Assembly (NCBI RefSeq): GCF_024734075.1
Contig: NZ_CP102850.1
Coordinates: 806,001 to 870,000, forward strand
DNA: 64,000 bases
From: Gordonia mangrovi
GTDB taxonomy: Bacteria; Actinomycetota; Actinomycetes; Mycobacteriales; Mycobacteriaceae
Direction: 5' to 3'
Shown here piece by piece: positions 24,732 through 33,229 of this stretch; the first letter of the stretch is position 1, and each line of letters starts with the position of its first letter. The notes beneath the pieces were generated by a model. That model did no database searches. It was given only the letters and a program-made list of their open reading frames with translations, and was not told the origin of the DNA. Both the position numbers and the translations under genes were made by a program.

Positions 24732-26408
24732 TTACACCGGTTCCATGCCGGCGGCGGTTTCGAATTCGGTGACCGCGACGAACTTCACGCGGCGGCGACC
24801 GGCCGACTTACCCGCGTCCCGCTCGGCGGAGTCGATCGCCTTCCAGCCGGCGAGGTCGATGCGCCGTGCGCCACGATCGGCGACGATGTCGGCGACATCA
24901 TCACGCACCGTCGACGGCGTCGGCAGGGTGCCGTCGACGAAGTCGCGCAGCACCGCCTCCGCGGTCTCGTGCCCACAAATGCGGTTCATGCCAATCCCCC
25001 CGGTCGCCCCTCGCTTGATCCAACCCGTCACGAACAGTCCGGGCATGACGTCGCCGTCGGACACGGCCTGCACGCGGCCGTCGGTGTTCGGCACCACGCC
25101 CTTGACCTCGTCGAACGGCAAGTCCATCACCGGCACACCGCGATAGCCGATGGCCCGCAGCACCACTCCGGTCGCCAGTTCGAAACGCTCCTCGGTCGGC
25201 GTCACCGCGATCCGCTCGGTCCCCGGCGCATAGGCGTTGCGCACACAGGTCAGCGACTCGACATGCCCGTCGCCGCCGATCTCGACCGGCGAGACCAGGA
25301 AGCGGAACACGATGCGCCGGTTGCCGTCGGTGGTCGGGCGTTCGGCGAACTCGCGGGCCAGCCGGATCTTGGTACCGATCGTCGAGTCGAGCGTGTCGTC
25401 GTCGAGAGCTGCCTCGGTGGCCGCGTCGAGGACGAGCTCGTCGGGGTCGATGACGATGTCGACACCCTCGACGTCACCGAGTGCGAGGAATTCGCTGTTG
25501 GTGTAGGCGGCCTGCGCGACACCGCGGCGGGCGAGCAACACGACTTCACGCACGTTGGATTCGCGTAGTGCGGCCAGCGCATGGTCGGCGATGTCGGTGG
25601 CGGCGAGTTCCTCGGGGTCGGTCACCAGGATGCGTGCCACGTCGAGGGCGACGTTGCCGTTGCCGACGACGACCGCGCGCTCCGCGGACAGGTCGACGTC
25701 GAGGTCCGCGTAGTCGGGGTGACCGTTGTACCAGGCGACGAACTCGGTCGCGGGGATCGAGCCGGCGAGATCCTCACCCTCGATGCCGAGGCGTTTGTCG
25801 GTGGCCGCGCCCACGGCGTAGATCACCGCGTGGTAGCGCTCGGCGAGTTCGCCGTGGGTGATGTGCTTGCCGACCTCGACGTTGAGGAAATACTGGAAGT
25901 TCCGCTTGGCCGCGGTGGCCGCGAATGTCTTCTCGACACCCTTCGTGGGGGCGTGATCGGGAGCGACGCCGGCGCGCACGAGCCCGTACGGGGTGGGCAG
26001 ACGGTCGAACATGTCGACCTTCACCTGCGGCTTGCGGACGAGCTCCTCGGCGGCGTAGAACGCGGCCGGACCGGCCCCGACGATCGCGACGTGCAGCTCT
26101 CCGTCGGGCAGCTGCGGCGCCTTCTTCGGCGGCACCAGACCACCCTCGACGTCGTGATCCTTGTAGTAGTCGGCGTTGATCTGCAGGTAGGGCTCGTCGC
26201 GCTCTTCGAGCTGGTCGTCGGGCAGAATCGCCTCGACGGGGCATTCGTCGATGCACGCACCACAGTCGATGCAGGTCTCGGGATCGATGAACAACATCTC
26301 CGCGGTGAAGAACTCCGGTTCATCCGGCGTGGGGTGGATGCAGTTGACCGGACACACGCTGACACAACTGGCGTCGTTGCAACATGGTCGGGTGATCACA
26401 TGCGCCAT
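24732..26408 (-). CDS. fprB: FprB-type ferredoxin/ferredoxin-NADP reductase
   Basis: 558 residues. Residues 1-60 are a 7Fe-type ferredoxin (C9, C15, C19-P and C46, C49, C52, C56-P). From about 105 follows an adrenodoxin-reductase-like FAD/NADP domain (VAIVGAGPAAFYAAEELVRK, YGLVRAGVAPDHAPTKGV, GNGNVALDVARIL). FprB-type proteins move electrons between NADPH and ferredoxins, so this could feed the P450 ferredoxin at 967-1161. A KstR-type palindrome lies 27 bases upstream of the ATG at 26408, linking it to steroid catabolism. First gene of an apparent four-gene operon. Confidence 0.92.
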   Translation of the reverse strand: MAHVITRPCCNDASCVSVCPVNCIHPTPDEPEFFTAEMLFIDPETCIDCGACIDECPVEAILPDDQLEERDEPYLQINADYYKDHDVEGGLVPPKKAPQLPDGELHVAIVGAGPAAFYAAEELVRKPQVKVDMFDRLPTPYGLVRAGVAPDHAPTKGVEKTFAATAAKRNFQYFLNVEVGKHITHGELAERYHAVIYAVGAATDKRLGIEGEDLAGSIPATEFVAWYNGHPDYADLDVDLSAERAVVVGNGNVALDVARILVTDPEELAATDIADHALAALRESNVREVVLLARRGVAQAAYTNSEFLALGDVEGVDIVIDPDELVLDAATEAALDDDTLDSTIGTKIRLAREFAERPTTDGNRRIVFRFLVSPVEIGGDGHVESLTCVRNAYAPGTERIAVTPTEERFELATGVVLRAIGYRGVPVMDLPFDEVKGVVPNTDGRVQAVSDGDVMPGLFVTGWIKRGATGGIGMNRICGHETAEAVLRDFVDGTLPTPSTVRDDVADIVADRGARRIDLAGWKAIDSAERDAGKSAGRRRVKFVAVTEFETAAGMEPV

Positions 26409-26434
26409 CTGCTGTTTCCTCGAAATCCGACACG

Positions 26435-26448
26435 TGGAACGTGTTCTA
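26435..26448. promoter_or_regulatory. KstR-type operator between fprB and thioesterase
   Basis: TGGAACGTGTTCTA fits TnnAACnnGTTnnA with one asymmetric base pair. It sits in the 99-base gap between divergent fprB (start 26408) and the acyl-ACP thioesterase (start 26508), so one or both could be KstR-controlled. Confidence 0.75.
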
Positions 26449-26463
26449 GTTTTTCCGTCCTGA

Positions 26464-26484
26464 GTATCTTAACTGTAAAGATAC
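26464..26484. promoter_or_regulatory. Inverted repeat GTATCTT-7-AAGATAC
   Basis: Perfect 7-base arms with spacer AACTGTA, containing the inner symmetry TTAACTGTAA. It is AT-rich against a GC-rich background, 24 bases upstream of the thioesterase start, and suits a second regulator besides KstR or a promoter-proximal operator. Confidence 0.5.
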
Positions 26485-26507
26485 CGGCGGCTGAAAGTAG
26501 GGACGTA

Positions 26508-27335
26508 GTGAGCGCCTCACCCAGCGGGACGAACATCGAACCACTGCGGGATCGCAAGGAGGGGGCACGGCACTTCGAAGTGGCCTACCGTGTGCGCACC
26601 GGCGACATCGACCAGGAGATGCGGCTGCGCCTCGACGCGGTGGCGCGCTATCTGCAGGATGTCGCCAACGACAACATCGAGGCCACCGACTACAGCCACA
26701 GCGATCCGTTCTGGATCGTGCGCCGCACCGTCATCGATGTCATCCGACCGATCTCCTGGCCGGCGACGGTCACCGCGCAACGCTGGTGCGGTGCGCTGTC
26801 GACGCGGTGGACCAACATGCGGGTGCGGCTGACCGCCGAGCACGAGACGAACCGGTTCAATCCGGAGCCGCGGGAACCGGGGCTCATCGAAACCGAGGCG
26901 TTCTGGATCAACGTCAATGACCAGGGGATGCCGTCGCGGATCACCGACGAGATGCTCGAGATGCTCTCGTCGATGACCGACGAGCATCGGTTGCGCTGGC
27001 GGTCGATGAACCCGGACAAGGCGCCATCGGCCGACGAGGTGGAGCTGGCCGACCGGACGCACGTCCTGCGCATCACCGACTTCGATCCGTTCAAACACCT
27101 GAACAACGCGGCGTACCTGGAGGCGATCGAAGACGAACTGCTCGATCACCCCGATCTGGCCGACGTGCCACACCGCGCCGTGATCGAGTACCTGCGGCCC
27201 ATCGTGCCGGGCGTGTCCATCACGCTGCGACGCGTGCGCGAGGCCGACCGCCTGCTGGTGTGGATGATGATCCCCGACGCCGACGGCGAGCTGGTGGTCG
27301 CGGCGACGGTGTCGGTGTCGAAGTTGCCGGAGTGA
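26508..27335 (+). CDS. Acyl-ACP thioesterase-family double-hotdog protein
   Basis: 275 residues made of two hotdog halves: FEVAYRVRTGDIDQEMRLRLDAVARYLQDVANDNIEATDY and, from about 190, LRITDFDPFKHLNNAAYLEAIEDEL. This is the bacterial acyl-ACP thioesterase layout; the DFDPFKHLNNAAY segment is the active-site helix in the family. GTG start at 26508 follows AGGGA; a far longer upstream frame runs across fprB and is a shadow. It probably frees fatty or other acyl chains from a carrier. Divergent from fprB with a KstR-type site between. Confidence 0.82.
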   Translation: MSASPSGTNIEPLRDRKEGARHFEVAYRVRTGDIDQEMRLRLDAVARYLQDVANDNIEATDYSHSDPFWIVRRTVIDVIRPISWPATVTAQRWCGALSTRWTNMRVRLTAEHETNRFNPEPREPGLIETEAFWINVNDQGMPSRITDEMLEMLSSMTDEHRLRWRSMNPDKAPSADEVELADRTHVLRITDFDPFKHLNNAAYLEAIEDELLDHPDLADVPHRAVIEYLRPIVPGVSITLRRVREADRLLVWMMIPDADGELVVAATVSVSKLPE

Positions 27336-27388
27336 TGAACCGGGCGGTGAGGTTTGTCCCTGCGGCCCCGCGGGCCTGGCGCCAATGA

Positions 27389-27757
27389 CACGACATCCGC
27401 GACCTGTTCGCCGACGACGTCGGACCGCTGGAAGACGAGTTGGCGCTGAGCGCCATCACGGTGGCAGAACTGCACGTCGGTACGCTCGTTGCCAAGGACG
27501 CAACGTCGCGGGCCGAGCGACTGCGGCGGCTGCTGATCATCGAACGATCTTTCGATGCGCTGCCGGTCGACGAGGCGGTTGCGGCCGCATCCGGCAAAGT
27601 GGCTGCTGCCGTATTCGAGGCGGGTCGGCAACCTCGCCCACGCTCGCTGGATCTACTCATCGCGGCCACCGCGCATGCCCATCGCGCGCGCCTCTACACG
27701 CGCAATCCGTCGGACTTCGTCGGCATCGACGAGTTGGTTCCGGTCGTGCCCGTCTGA
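27389..27757 (+). pseudogene. VapC-type PIN toxin remnant, N-terminus missing
   Basis: The frame reads from just after a TGA (27386-27388) to a stop at 27757: ALSAITVAELHVGTLVAKD and SLDLLIAATAHAHRARLYTR followed by NPSDFVGIDELVPV. These are the middle and end of a PIN-domain ribonuclease. The first strand with its catalytic Asp (about 30 residues) is absent and no in-frame homologous sequence lies upstream. Only a TTG at 27440 could start it. No VapB antitoxin gene is next to it, so this looks like a decayed toxin gene. Confidence 0.7.
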
Positions 27758-27772
27758 GCCGGGCACCCCGGG

Positions 27773-28318
27773 TCACTGACCGCCGGTGAGCAGCAACTCC
27801 ATCAACTTGATCGGCGCCGCGCACGGGTCGGCCGGTACCGCGGATGTACGTGGTTCGACCCACCAGGTGTAGACCCCGCGGCTCGGCGCGCGCGCGGTGA
27901 CCCCACAGATCGCGGGTCGGTTCGGATCGCGTTGGGTGAACGCGGCCTGGCTGGCGACCTTGATGTTCTCGGTCTCGTAGCCGAGTTCCTTGGCGGTGTC
28001 CTTCTCGACGTTCGGATCGCCCCACTCGAACCAGTTGAAGGTCACGCCCGCGGTGATCGATCCCTCGACGATCCACCGGCAGATCGCGCCGTTGAACGTG
28101 CCGCGCGCGATGGTCCCACCGACCGCCTCGGCGATCTGATTCGGTGACAGCACCGAACATTCCAGCAACAGATTGTCGAACTGATCGGTGTCGACGTTGC
28201 CGGACTGCTGGTCGTCGGCGGCGCCGACCGCGACCGGGGTGCCGTCGACAGTGCAACCGGTCGCCACCCCCAGAACCACCAGGACGGCGCCGAGCAGCGC
28301 GATCACGCGCCGCCTCAT
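27773..28318 (-). CDS. DUF3558-family lipoprotein
   Basis: 181 residues. Signal peptide MRRRVIALLGAVLVVLGVATG with lipobox GVATG-C22, then a DUF3558-type domain (LLLECSVLSPNQIAEAVGG, CRWIVEGSITAGVTFNWFEWGDP). Two cysteines (CSV, CRW) and later CGV and PCAAPI suggest disulfides. Anchored outside the membrane; function unknown. Overlaps the upstream DUF3558 frame by ATGA. Confidence 0.85.
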   Translation of the reverse strand: MRRRVIALLGAVLVVLGVATGCTVDGTPVAVGAADDQQSGNVDTDQFDNLLLECSVLSPNQIAEAVGGTIARGTFNGAICRWIVEGSITAGVTFNWFEWGDPNVEKDTAKELGYETENIKVASQAAFTQRDPNRPAICGVTARAPSRGVYTWWVEPRTSAVPADPCAAPIKLMELLLTGGQ

Positions 28319-28857
28319 GACGACCGCTCGATCGACAGGCGGGACAGTTCGGTGGCCGCATCGCAGATCTGCTCGGTCGGCGGCGGTTCCTCGCCGAGCA
28401 ACGCCTGTGTCCCGGCGCTCACCGACCATTCGAAGAAGTCGGCGCCGAACGCGATCCCGATCTCGCAGATGCCGATATCGGAGGCGATGAAGCCCTGGTG
28501 ACCGTTGATCTCGAAATCCTTGGTCGATTCGCGGGACAGTTGTTCGGTGGCGCGTTCGCGGCCGATCGGCGACCCGCGATACCAGTTGAACGAGGTGACC
28601 GCGCCGGTGCGGTCACCGCTGGTGTCCCATTCGCAGACCGACGGATTGTTGACCGTGTTGGTGAGGCCCGCGAACTTGGTGATCCGCGTGACCTCCTCGG
28701 TCGTCACACCCCCGCACTCACCGAAGAACGGGCCGGCACCGGCCTGGGCGGGAGCCCCCGGTGTGTCCGGCGATGCCGGATCTGCCGGGTCGTCGGAACA
28801 GGCGGTGAGGACGGCCGCGACGATGGCGACAAGAGCCAGCAGGAATCCGTCACGCAT
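28315..28857 (-). CDS. Second DUF3558-family lipoprotein, in frame with the S4 gene
   Basis: 180 residues if started at ATG 28857: MRDGFLLALVAIVAAVLTAC is a lipoprotein signal with lipobox and Cys20, followed by a DUF3558-like domain (FFGECGGVTTEEVTRITKFAG, VCEWDTSGDRTGAVTSFNWYRG). It is a paralogue of the next gene, with the same Cys spacing. No stop codon separates it from the S4-domain frame upstream (28858-29208), and no ribosome site precedes the ATG, so it may be made as a 297-residue fusion or by internal start. Confidence 0.7.
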   Translation of the reverse strand: MRDGFLLALVAIVAAVLTACSDDPADPASPDTPGAPAQAGAGPFFGECGGVTTEEVTRITKFAGLTNTVNNPSVCEWDTSGDRTGAVTSFNWYRGSPIGRERATEQLSRESTKDFEINGHQGFIASDIGICEIGIAFGADFFEWSVSAGTQALLGEEPPPTEQICDAATELSRLSIERSS

Positions 28858-29208
28858 TCGCAGCCGGTCGAGTTCGCGGCGCTCGCGTTTGGTGGGTCGC
28901 CCGGCGCCGCGGTCGCGGCGGGGCTGACTGGCCACGATCTCACGCGGCGGGGGTGGCGGACTTCGGTCGATGAAGCATTCGGCGGCGGCGGACGCGGACA
29001 CACGCTTGCCGATCAACTTCGTCACCTCGACGATCCGTTCGTGCCCGTGCAGGCGCACGCGCACTTCGTCGCCGATGGTGACCGGCTGGGCCGGTTTTGC
29101 GGTGACCCCGTTGACGCGGACATGCCCACCGCGACACGCCGCCCCCGCCGCTGATCGGGTCTTGGTGAGCCGGATCGCCCAGATCCAACTGTCGACGCGG
29201 GTGGTCAT
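28858..29208 (-). CDS. S4-domain RNA-binding protein (Hsp15-like), no stop before lipoprotein
   Basis: About 117 residues: MTTRVDSWIWAIRLTKTRSA and CRGGHVRVNGVTAKPAQPVTIGDEV form the S4 RNA-binding fold of Hsp15/RqcP-type proteins, and the GAGRPTKRERRELDRLR tail is where such proteins normally end. Here the reading frame runs on without stop into a lipoprotein signal. Related proteins act on stalled 50S ribosomes; that role is family inference. The missing stop is the odd point. Confidence 0.75.
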
Positions 29209-29253
29209 TGCTCCTCTGCGTTGGTCGCTGGTCGGGGTCGATCGCTGCTCGCG

Positions 29254-29448
29254 CTACTGCTGGCGGGTCAGGAAGTAGTAGCCGGCGCCGCCGGCCACCA
29301 GGCCGATGATCAGCGCCGGCCAAAAGCCCAGGACCAACCACAGCACCCCGAATATCACGATTGCCGGCGACACCGCGGCCACCGCCATCCCGGGATGCTG
29401 GCGTACGACCTCGGAAACCGCCTTGCGTCTCGCTGGATCTACCGCCAT
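29254..29448 (-). CDS. Small membrane protein, two transmembrane helices
   Basis: 64 residues with AAVSPAIVIFGVLWLVLGF and WPALIIGLVAGGAGYYFL as hydrophobic segments and a charged N-terminus (ARRKAVSEVVRQHPG). A strong AAGGAGG precedes the ATG at 29448. No family is recognised. It lies upstream of the S4 gene on the same strand with a 45-base gap. Confidence 0.75.
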   Translation of the reverse strand: MAVDPARRKAVSEVVRQHPGMAVAAVSPAIVIFGVLWLVLGFWPALIIGLVAGGAGYYFLTRQQ

Positions 29449-29536
29449 GGCTCCTCCTTGGTGCGGCCGGTCAGATGAGGCTGATCGATACCTCCACTGT
29501 AGCCAAGGAGATCGGCGGGCCGGGGACGCCGCGGCG

Positions 29537-31435
29537 TCAGTCCTCGGTGGATGACGACGCGCTCGCGTCACCCCCGTCGGTTGAGGTGTCGTCGGAGTCG
29601 TCGGAGTCGTCAGAGTCCGTGCTCGAGTCGGCGTCCGCGTCGGACTCGGTCGAGTCGGAGCTGTCGGTGGACTCCGTGTCGGTGGCGTCGGTGTCCTCGG
29701 ATGCGCCAGTGTCATCGGATGCGTCGCTGTCATCGGACGCGTCGCTGCCGGCGGCGTCTGTGCCGGCGCCGTCATCTCCGGACGTCGTGGCGTCGTCGGA
29801 GGTGGTGTCGTCCGCGGTTGTGCTGTCGTCCGCCGGTTCGTCCGACGTGGTGTCGTCCAGGCGGTGCTTGCCCACGTATTCGGTGGAGGTCTCCACCGTC
29901 CGATGCTTCCCGACGTACTCCGGCTCATCGGAGACCTCGGCGGAGGAATCCGACTCCGTTGACGCGGGCGTGCTCAGCGAACTCCGCTGCACCGTCGGCT
30001 CGACGACCGGCGCGTCGGTCTCGGCCGCCGCGAGGGTGGCGCCCGACGTCATCGACGCGGTGGTGTCCGGAATGTCGAACGGACCGGCAGTCGGGATGCC
30101 GAACGGGAACTCGACCTCGGGGATGTGCAGGACGGGCACGATCTCACCGGTGTCGAGTTCGTCGAGGGTCAGGATCGGCACCCCCAGGTGGTTCGGACGC
30201 TCCTGCCCGTTGACCGTGACCATCGGGTTGAGCGTGAGCTGCTGACCGAGCCAGTTGATGGTGGTCGACTCCTGGGTACCGTAGTCGCTGGTGAACCGCA
30301 CGAAGTTGCCGCTGAGTAGGTCGTAGTCGCCGGCGAAGCTCAGGCGGGCGAAGTCCTTGCTGAGGGTGAAGGGCTGGCCTTCGAGGAGCTGGGTGATGAC
30401 CTGGGAGAAGACCCCGGACGGGTCGGTCAGGACGGCGGAGGGGTCGGTCAGTGCGAACTGGACCTCACCGTTGGGTTCATTCCATCGGAAGTCGAAGGTG
30501 CCCAATACGTTTGCGCACGCGCCGACACCCTCGGCATAGGCGCCGGTCAGGCCGCCGTAGCAGCTGACCTGACGCACCGCGGGAATCACCGGCAAATCGA
30601 TGCCGAGGATGTTGTCGCTACCCAGGAGCGTCACCGGGATCTCGTCGGTAGTCCACGCATTCGCCATGCCGAGAAGTGCGAACGACACGGCCTTGCGGTC
30701 GCCGCTCGCGCCGGCAGTTGCGAGGCTGACCGGCAGATACGAAATCGCGGTCGCATCACCGCCGCCGGATGCCAGCGCGAACTGGAAACCGCTGCCGATC
30801 ACCTTGGCCGAACCCTCAGTGACCGGGGCGTCTGGGATCGGGACCTCGATTCCGACGGTATTCAACGCGGCTTCGGCGAGTGTGTACGCGGCATCTTCCA
30901 GCTCATACTCAGCGAGCGCGGCGAGGTACTCGGCGTAGCCGGCGGCACCGTCCGGGAAATCACTGCGCTCCGGTTCTTCGGGCGGGTTGTTCAGATAGTC
31001 TTTGGTGCCGTTGTACAGAACATCGGTGTTCGACGGATCATCGAGATCATCGACTCGCGGAACGAGTTCGATCCTGGTCGGCATGATGATCGCGATCCCG
31101 GTGCCGGTCGACTGTGTACAGTCGGCGCCGCCGCTGGCGCCCCCGCTGGCACACAGTTCGATCCGCAGGGCCTTCAACGCTTCTTCAGTGGCGGCGTTGT
31201 TGGCGATGCTGCCGATGATCTCACCCAGTTGACCGGCCGGGTTGTCGATGTCACCGACACCGGGGATGGTGACCGCAGCAGCCTGCGCCGGTCCCATCAT
31301 CTGCCCGGCACCAACCGCCGCGACCGTGGCCAGCGCCGCGACCCCCGCGGCGACACCGTTGCGCCTCTGCTTGCGGTTGCGTCGACGTTCCAGCTTCTGC
31401 GATCGCCGAATTCCGTTGCCGCCCATGTTGGTCAT
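29537..31435 (-). CDS. Secreted protein with Ser/Asp/Thr-rich C-terminal tail
   Basis: 632 residues from ATG 31435. Basic N-region (RRSQKLERRRNRKQRR), hydrophobic GVAAGVAALATVAAVGAG and an AQA-A cleavage site form a signal peptide. The middle (70-500) is a beta-rich domain without a recognised family (Cys pair CYGG...GACAN). Residues 506-512 and 519-525 repeat EYVGKHR. The last 107 residues are nearly only Ser, Asp, Thr, Ala and Glu, resembling Sdr-type wall stalks, but no LPxTG motif or anchor follows. A palindrome 29 bases upstream may regulate it. Confidence 0.75.
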   Translation of the reverse strand: MTNMGGNGIRRSQKLERRRNRKQRRNGVAAGVAALATVAAVGAGQMMGPAQAAAVTIPGVGDIDNPAGQLGEIIGSIANNAATEEALKALRIELCASGGASGGADCTQSTGTGIAIIMPTRIELVPRVDDLDDPSNTDVLYNGTKDYLNNPPEEPERSDFPDGAAGYAEYLAALAEYELEDAAYTLAEAALNTVGIEVPIPDAPVTEGSAKVIGSGFQFALASGGGDATAISYLPVSLATAGASGDRKAVSFALLGMANAWTTDEIPVTLLGSDNILGIDLPVIPAVRQVSCYGGLTGAYAEGVGACANVLGTFDFRWNEPNGEVQFALTDPSAVLTDPSGVFSQVITQLLEGQPFTLSKDFARLSFAGDYDLLSGNFVRFTSDYGTQESTTINWLGQQLTLNPMVTVNGQERPNHLGVPILTLDELDTGEIVPVLHIPEVEFPFGIPTAGPFDIPDTTASMTSGATLAAAETDAPVVEPTVQRSSLSTPASTESDSSAEVSDEPEYVGKHRTVETSTEYVGKHRLDDTTSDEPADDSTTADDTTSDDATTSGDDGAGTDAAGSDASDDSDASDDTGASEDTDATDTESTDSSDSTESDADADSSTDSDDSDDSDDTSTDGGDASASSSTED

Positions 31436-31463
31436 TCGTCCCAATCCCCTGTCCGCCCCGATG

Positions 31464-31475
31464 TGAGCGCGCTCA
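31464..31475. promoter_or_regulatory. Palindrome TGAGCGCGCTCA upstream of secreted protein
   Basis: Perfect 12-base palindrome 29 bases before the start codon, in a place where a repressor would block transcription or translation start. It could also occur by chance in GC-rich DNA. Confidence 0.35.
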
Positions 31476-31576
31476 TTGAACCACGCCACGTCGGACAGTG
31501 TGCCATTTCAAAGGAATATTCAACGGTCGCAAACATGGGGCACGAATTGGACGATCGTCCGACCAGCAAACCCGGA

Positions 31577-33229
31577 TCACCAGCGTGCGCGGACCAGCGC
31601 CTCCCCCTCGGCGGCGGCGTCGGCCGCGCATCCGAAGCCGACGACCCAACGGCCGTCCGACAGTTCCACACTGCCGAGCATCATGGGTGCCGGCAGCGCG
31701 GCCAGGAACTCACCCAACGCGTTCGGGGACATCGACCACACCTCACCCTCGATGACACGACCGTGCACGCCGTCGCGCACCAGGCCGGGCTTGGGCGGCA
31801 CGGTATCCAAAGCCACCAGTCGGTAACTGGGTGCGGTGGTCACCTCCCCCACCCAGCGCGCACCACGATCGGACAGCTCGTGCGTGAGCGGGCCGCCGCG
31901 CATGTGGGCCCCGAACACGGCCAGTTCCACACTCGGCGCGACACTTTCCGGCCATGCCGGCGCCGCACGGTTCGCGCTGAACCGGCGGGCAAGATCCATC
32001 ACGACCGCGTCCTCATGGGCGCGCGCCAACAAAGTGATGCCGAACTGTGCTTGCGTTCCGTCTGTTTCGGCAACGGTTCCGGCAGGCACGGCGACCCCAC
32101 ACAGATCGAACAGGTTGCAGAAGTTGGTGTAGGTTCCCATCCGGGAGTTCACCCCCACCGGGTCGGCGGCCACCTCGGCCAGACCCGGGTGGGCCGGGGC
32201 GGTGGGTACCATCAGCGCATCCGCGTCCCCGAGTTCGGCCATCGCCGCACGTCGCAGATCGGCAAGCCGGGACCGCGCCGACAACAGGTCCACCGCGCTG
32301 AATCGTCCTGCGCCGCCGATGATGCCGGCGACCGTCGGATCGAGCGCGGCCGATTCATCGGCCGCACCGAGGAATCCGCCGACGGCGTGGGCACGCTCGG
32401 CGACCAGTGCGTCCTCGTACAGCAACCGGGCCGCAGCGAGAAACGGTGTCAGATCGATGGGTTTGATCCGCAACCCGGCGCCCTCGGCGGCGGCGACCGC
32501 GTCGGCGAAGGCAGCTCGCCACCCCTCGTCGAGTTCGGGGAGTTCGGCGGGCACCGCGATCGTCGGTTGTTCGGGCGCGGCGAGGCGGGTCGCGGTTCCG
32601 AACGGGCGTGGACCGGCACCCATGGCCATCGCGGCCATCGCCCGGTCGGCGAGGTCGAGGGTCTCGGCGAAGATCGTCACCGTGTCGTAGCTGGCGCAGG
32701 CCGGCACCACACCCTCGGTCGACACCACACCGAGCGTCGGCTTGACGCCGATGATGCCCTGCAGTCCGGCCGGTACCCGACCCGACCCGGCGGTGTCGGT
32801 GCCGATGGCGATGTCGGCGAACCCCAGCGCCACCGCCACCGCCGAACCGGAGCTCGAGCCGCCGGAGATACGGTCGGGTCGGCGGGAATCCCGCACGGCA
32901 CCATAGGGACTGCGCGTACCGACCAGACCGGTGGCGAACTGGTCGAGGTTCGTCTTGCCGATCACCACGGCACCGGCCGCCCGCAGCGCGGCGACCGACG
33001 GCGCATCGACGTCCGGGTGGTAGAGGTATCCGGGACACGCAGCGGTGGTCGGCAGGCCGGCCACATCCACGTTGTCCTTGACCGCGAGCACCGTGCCCGC
33101 CAGCGGCAGGCCGCTACTCGCCGATGCCGCGAACTCCGCGGCGACCTCCTCGCGCGGACGCAGCGTGATGAACACCTCGGGCCGGTCGGCATCGGCGATC
33201 CGGCGGTAGATGTCGTCGATGCGGCTCAT
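31577..33229 (-). CDS. atzF: Allophanate hydrolase (AtzF type)
   Basis: 550 residues. Amidase-signature triad: Lys51 (LAVKDN), cis-Ser in SGGSSSGSA (122-130) and nucleophile Ser149 (TDTAGSGRVPA). The last 110 residues form the extra allophanate hydrolase C-terminal domain (LPAPMMLGSVELSDGRWVVG). It splits allophanate into ammonia and CO2, the last step of urea amidolyase or guanidine carboxylase pathways. It overlaps the carboxyltransferase gene by ATGA, so both proteins are translated together. Confidence 0.9.
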   Translation of the reverse strand: MSRIDDIYRRIADADRPEVFITLRPREEVAAEFAASASSGLPLAGTVLAVKDNVDVAGLPTTAACPGYLYHPDVDAPSVAALRAAGAVVIGKTNLDQFATGLVGTRSPYGAVRDSRRPDRISGGSSSGSAVAVALGFADIAIGTDTAGSGRVPAGLQGIIGVKPTLGVVSTEGVVPACASYDTVTIFAETLDLADRAMAAMAMGAGPRPFGTATRLAAPEQPTIAVPAELPELDEGWRAAFADAVAAAEGAGLRIKPIDLTPFLAAARLLYEDALVAERAHAVGGFLGAADESAALDPTVAGIIGGAGRFSAVDLLSARSRLADLRRAAMAELGDADALMVPTAPAHPGLAEVAADPVGVNSRMGTYTNFCNLFDLCGVAVPAGTVAETDGTQAQFGITLLARAHEDAVVMDLARRFSANRAAPAWPESVAPSVELAVFGAHMRGGPLTHELSDRGARWVGEVTTAPSYRLVALDTVPPKPGLVRDGVHGRVIEGEVWSMSPNALGEFLAALPAPMMLGSVELSDGRWVVGFGCAADAAAEGEALVRARW

